NCBI RefSeq assembly: GCF_945862485.1
Contig: NZ_CAMAYF010000001.1
Span: forward strand, 89,401 to 153,400
DNA from: Sphingorhabdus sp. EL138
GTDB taxonomy: Bacteria > Pseudomonadota > Alphaproteobacteria > Sphingomonadales > Sphingomonadaceae
Length of the DNA: 64,000 nt
Reading direction: 5' to 3'
The notes under the pieces were generated by a model. That model saw nothing but the letters and a program-made list of their open reading frames with translations. It did not search any database and had not been told where the DNA came from. The translations under genes were made by a program, and so were the position numbers. Below are positions 60,705-64,000 of the stretch, piece by piece (the first letter of the stretch is position 1; every line of letters begins with the position of its first letter).

Positions 60705-63211
60705 ACCTTCCGCTCGCTGCCATTTGGCGCATATCGCGCCGTGATTTGTCAGCGCGCATCCGTGGGCTTCGCTTGCTGGCGATTTGCCTGTTCCTCGGTG
60801 TTGCGACGCTTGCGGCGATTGGCAGTCTGACCGCTGGCATAGCCGATGAACTGTCAAAGCGTGGCCAGACAATCCTTGGCGGAGATGTCGAAATCGGGAT
60901 CGCCCAACGCGAAGCAACGCAGGCCGAAATGGCCGCCATGCGCAAGGCAGGCGCAGTCTCCGAAACCATCCGATTCCGGGCAATGGCTATAGGCACGCAA
61001 ACGGGCAGCGACAGCGTGCTTGCCGAATTAAAGGCCGTAGACCGTGTTTACCCGCATTATGGCGCATTAACCCTGCGTGATGGTAGCTCGGTCAAAGCAC
61101 CAGCCAAACAACAAATTTACATCGGGCCGACCTTGTCCGAACGGCTTTATATCGAAACCGGCGGAACGATCCGCTTTGGTGACGCGACGTTCAAGGTCGC
61201 GGGCATTATCGGCGAAGAGCCTGACCGCTTGGGCGAAGGCTTCACACTTGGTCCGGTGGCTATCATCAACATGACCTCTTTGCCGGATACCGCTCTTATC
61301 CAGCCGGGCAGCATGTATGAGGCAAAATACCGCATCAAGCTGGCTCCGAACGAAGACGCCGCCGCGGTCGCAAAGTTGCTTGAGGCGCAGTTCCCGTCGG
61401 CAGGTTGGGACATTACGGATCGCTCCAACGGCGCACCCGGCACAAGGCGCTTCATTGAGCGTATGGGCCAATTCCTGACACTTGTCGGCCTTGCTGCCTT
61501 GGTCATCGCGGGCATTGGCGTCGGCAATGGCGTGAGCAGTTACCTCGCCAGCAAGCGCGCCAGCATTGCGACGTTAAAGGTTACAGGCGCGGACAGCGGA
61601 ACAATATTCCGCATCTATATGCTGCAAATCCTGACCGTGGCCGCAGGCGCGATTATCGCTGGCCTCTCGGTGGGAAGTGTCATGCCGATGGTCATTGGCT
61701 GGGTGGCTGGCGATATCTTGCCCGTTGCCCCGGGCTTCAACTTGCACCCCTTGCCATTGCTTGTCAGCGCCATTTACGGCCTGTTGATCGCCATTGCCTT
61801 TGCCCTGCCGCCTTTGGCCCGTGCACGCACGGTGCCGGCCGCTGGCCTGTTCCGCGCCATTGTGGAGGGCAACGCCCGCATCGACCGACGCAGCGCGATT
61901 TGGGTAATCTCGGCTATACTCGCAATCATTGCGCTCGCAGTGCTGTCGGCGCGAGAACCTTTATTCTCGCTCGCCTTTATCGGCGCGGCTTTTGGCCTGC
62001 TGTTGTTGCTGACTGGCATCGCTTGGTTGCTGCGCTTTATCGCGTTACGCCTGCCACGGCCAAAGGCACCGCTCCCGCGGCTCGCACTCGCCAACCTGCA
62101 TCGCCCCGGGGCGCAGACGCAGGCATTGGTCGTGGCGCTTGGCCTTGGCCTGACCTTATTTGTCACCCTCGCGGCTATTCAAACCAGCATCAACAATGAA
62201 ATCAAAAACAGCGTCCCCGATCGTGCGCCAAGCTTCTTTGCATTGGATATCCCACGCGATGGCGCGGCAAAATTCACGCAAATGGTGAAGGACACCGATC
62301 CTAAAGCTACCATCAACATGATCCCCGCCTTACGCGGCACTATTGTTGAATTTGGCGGTCAGCGCGTGGACCAGTTGGAAGAACTGCCCGAAGGCGCGTG
62401 GATCCTCAACGGCGATCGGGGACTGACCTATAGCAGTGCCCTGCCCAATGGCAGCGAGATTGTAGCGGGCAGTTGGTGGCCGCAGGACTATAAGGGCCCT
62501 GCCTTGGTCAGCCTTGAGGTAGACGCCGCGGAAAGCTTAGGCGTGGGTGTCGGCGATAGCTTAACCATCAGCCTGCTTGGCGTGGAAGTTCCCGCCAAAA
62601 TCGCGTCCTTACGCACCGTCAAATGGGATAATTTTGGCCTGAATTATGTGATGGTGTTTTCGCCGGGAAGTCTAGACGCCGCGCCGCATAACTTGGTAGC
62701 AACATTGACGGTGTCCAAGCCAGCCGAGCGCATATTGGCAAAATCGATCCCGCCAACGTTCCCGTCCGCGTCGCTGATTGAGGTCGGCGAAGTCACCTCG
62801 CAGATCACCGTTTTGTTGACGCAAATGGCGCAAGCCATCGCCGCTGCGGCATCGATCGCCATATTGGCCGGAATCGCCGTGCTTGTCGGCGCTATCGCTG
62901 CGGCGCGCCAGTCGCGCATCTACGACAGCGTCATCATGAAAATGCTAGGCAGCACAAGGCGGCAAATCTTGGGCGCGCAGGCGTTGGAATATGGCATCTT
63001 AGCGGTGGTGCTTGGTTTAGTGTCGCTGTTGCTCGGCATGTTGGCCGCTTATTATGTGGTGGTCGAGATATTCGACTTCAGCTTTGGGCCGGATTATGCG
63101 GTGCTAGCATTGACGCTCTTCGGTGGCGCTGGTGTGACCTTTGTGTTGGGTATTGTCGGTTCGCTCCCAATCTTGGCGGCGCGGCCTTCGGAAGCGCTTA
63201 GAAGCTTATAA
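60701..63211 (+). CDS. YbbP-like ABC transporter permease (FtsX family)
   Basis: The 836-residue permease has two FtsX-type membrane blocks. Helices are visible near residues 25-45, 260-290, 310-335, 350-375, 400-460, 478-495, 700-730 and 765-830. The conserved turn after the first block is SYLASKRASIATLKVTGAD, and at the end SRIYDSVIMKMLGSTRRQILGA. Two large periplasmic loops lie between. Initiation is at TTG 60701, overlapping the ATPase stop (TTGA), with GGAG 8 bases upstream. The tesA/ybbA/ybbP grouping suggests a role in lipid or lysophospholipid handling. Confidence 0.88.
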   Translation: MNLPLAAIWRISRRDLSARIRGLRLLAICLFLGVATLAAIGSLTAGIADELSKRGQTILGGDVEIGIAQREATQAEMAAMRKAGAVSETIRFRAMAIGTQTGSDSVLAELKAVDRVYPHYGALTLRDGSSVKAPAKQQIYIGPTLSERLYIETGGTIRFGDATFKVAGIIGEEPDRLGEGFTLGPVAIINMTSLPDTALIQPGSMYEAKYRIKLAPNEDAAAVAKLLEAQFPSAGWDITDRSNGAPGTRRFIERMGQFLTLVGLAALVIAGIGVGNGVSSYLASKRASIATLKVTGADSGTIFRIYMLQILTVAAGAIIAGLSVGSVMPMVIGWVAGDILPVAPGFNLHPLPLLVSAIYGLLIAIAFALPPLARARTVPAAGLFRAIVEGNARIDRRSAIWVISAILAIIALAVLSAREPLFSLAFIGAAFGLLLLLTGIAWLLRFIALRLPRPKAPLPRLALANLHRPGAQTQALVVALGLGLTLFVTLAAIQTSINNEIKNSVPDRAPSFFALDIPRDGAAKFTQMVKDTDPKATINMIPALRGTIVEFGGQRVDQLEELPEGAWILNGDRGLTYSSALPNGSEIVAGSWWPQDYKGPALVSLEVDAAESLGVGVGDSLTISLLGVEVPAKIASLRTVKWDNFGLNYVMVFSPGSLDAAPHNLVATLTVSKPAERILAKSIPPTFPSASLIEVGEVTSQITVLLTQMAQAIAAAASIAILAGIAVLVGAIAAARQSRIYDSVIMKMLGSTRRQILGAQALEYGILAVVLGLVSLLLGMLAAYYVVVEIFDFSFGPDYAVLALTLFGGAGVTFVLGIVGSLPILAARPSEALRSL

Positions 63212-63242
63212 CCGCCCTATCGCAAGCCGATTTAGAGCTATC

Positions 63243-64000
63243 TCACTTACCCTTCGCAAAATGCGTGGCCAATGGCGCGGACAATATCAACTGCGCCATA
63301 TGGTAGATAAGCGTTGGCAGCAGAACCATGCCCGCGATCGCGGGTGGGAATATCGTTGCAGCGAGCGGCGCGCCAATGGCCATGCTTTTCTGCCCACCCG
63401 AAAACAGCATTGTAATCCGGTCGCCGCGCGGCAGCTTCATCGCCCCACTTAAGGCCCACGCCCCACCAAAGCCGACAAGCAGCATGACCGATAACGCCAG
63501 CGCAAGCCAGGCAAGCTCGTCACCGCGTACGATGCTCCATATTCCAGCCACAACCGCACCGGAAAACGCCACATACACCGCAATCGCGATCGAGATGCGA
63601 TCCATCCACGTCGCCAACTCCTTGTTCCGGTCTACCCATGGCTTACACCAACGCTGCGCAATTTGGCCAAGTGTGAACGGCAAAAGCAAGATGAGCGCAA
63701 TGCGGCCAACGGCTGCACCTGAAATATTCGCTTCCCCCACATGCGCCAACACCGCCAAAAGCAGGGGCGACAAAAGTACGCCGGTCAGATTTACCAAAGC
63801 CGCCGCAACAACCGATGCCGCCACATTGCCTTTGGCCAAGGCGCAATAAGCCGAAGCCGACTGCACGGTGGACGGCAGGATACCTGTAAACAGCAACCCC
63901 AAAGCAAGTGTCGGTGGCAGGATATTATCGAAAAAATGCGACAGAGCCAATCCGGTGGCCGACATCACGCCAAATACGAAAAAGAAAATCGCCCCCTGCA
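63243..64000 (-). CDS. Bile acid:sodium symporter family (SBF-like) transporter, 5' end missing
   Basis: The frame runs through the right edge, so only the last 252 codons are seen. About seven membrane helices are present. SBF-like motifs are LLFTGILPSTVQSASAYCALAKGN (after the edge helix FFFVFGVMSATG) and MLFSGGQKSMAIGAPLA near the end. The ITMLFSGGQKS stretch is typical of the YfeH/Rch1-like SBF branch (PF13593) rather than classical bile acid transporters. Substrate is unknown; sodium coupling is inferred from the family. It converges on the YbbP-like gene with a 31-base gap. Confidence 0.87.
   Translation of the reverse strand, partial: QGAIFFFVFGVMSATGLALSHFFDNILPPTLALGLLFTGILPSTVQSASAYCALAKGNVAASVVAAALVNLTGVLLSPLLLAVLAHVGEANISGAAVGRIALILLLPFTLGQIAQRWCKPWVDRNKELATWMDRISIAIAVYVAFSGAVVAGIWSIVRGDELAWLALALSVMLLVGFGGAWALSGAMKLPRGDRITMLFSGGQKSMAIGAPLAATIFPPAIAGMVLLPTLIYHMAQLILSAPLATHFAKGK

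Noticed and set aside
1-64000. Search for CRISPR arrays, transposases, phage genes or att sites
   Set aside because: No spaced direct repeats, transposase or integrase frames were seen; the tRNA-Gln at 51705 is not followed by an integrase or a repeated 3' end nearby.

Overview
The window looks like a chromosomal segment of a sphingomonad (Alphaproteobacteria, Sphingomonadales). This is a judgement from remembered family content, not from a database search. Pointers are a DUF1013/TrcR-type regulator, a DUF1192 protein, a TIGR03084 protein, an RNase E with an acidic insert in its S1 domain and a GWWQRTFG tail, an Entner-Doudoroff operon with a hexokinase-type glucokinase, a large TonB-dependent receptor with an EPIIVTA box, and promoters of the CTTGAC/CTATAT kind. 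Coding is dense on both strands. I see no insertion sequence, prophage, CRISPR array or rRNA operon.

Layout. 1-4.9 kb: a minus-strand accessory operon (DUF1330, nitronate-monooxygenase-like flavoprotein, unknown 133-residue protein, TIGR03084 protein, secreted amidohydrolase) behind a TetR regulator with a candidate operator. 5-8.9 kb: an MBL-fold hydrolase, acyl-CoA ligase and DNA polymerase IV in one tight operon. 8.9-16.2 kb: DUF1013 regulator, alpha/beta hydrolase, quinone oxidoreductase, DUF1192, clpA, recF, and a 39-residue membrane peptide with PspC. 16.3-23.6 kb: a KASIII-type enzyme, an acyltransferase, a DUF1295 membrane enzyme, rimO, DUF1761, surE, serS, dksA. 23.7-29.3 kb: the complete Entner-Doudoroff operon zwf-edd-glk-eda-pgl. 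29.4-35.4 kb: a malonyltransferase-like protein coupled to a fused 2-oxoacid dehydrogenase E1, divergent from a TonB receptor. 35.5-40.1 kb: a beta-oxidation operon (CaiB/racemase family, thiolase, hydratase/dehydrogenase). 40.3-51.5 kb: prfB, mrcA, rne, an M48 protease, a DsbA-like thioredoxin, rlmE, ppx/gppA. 51.7-64 kb: tRNA-Gln, a MacAB-like exporter, ferredoxin-NADP reductase, an aldose epimerase with an apparent CTG start, a TelA/XpaC-like pair, a tesA/ybbA/ybbP-like locus and a partial SBF transporter.

The most promising unexplained signal is a palindrome (CTTAATC, four bases, GATTAAG). It stands perfectly in front of both the acyl-CoA ligase operon and the beta-oxidation operon, about 31 kb apart. 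A degraded copy lies in front of the E1/acyltransferase operon. Together they suggest an unnamed repressor controlling acyl-CoA and 2-oxoacid catabolism, with DNA polymerase IV in the same regulon. Other points of note are a terminator-like hairpin in the leader of the DUF1013 gene, a divergent gene pair separated by 12 bases, and a long structured leader before rne.
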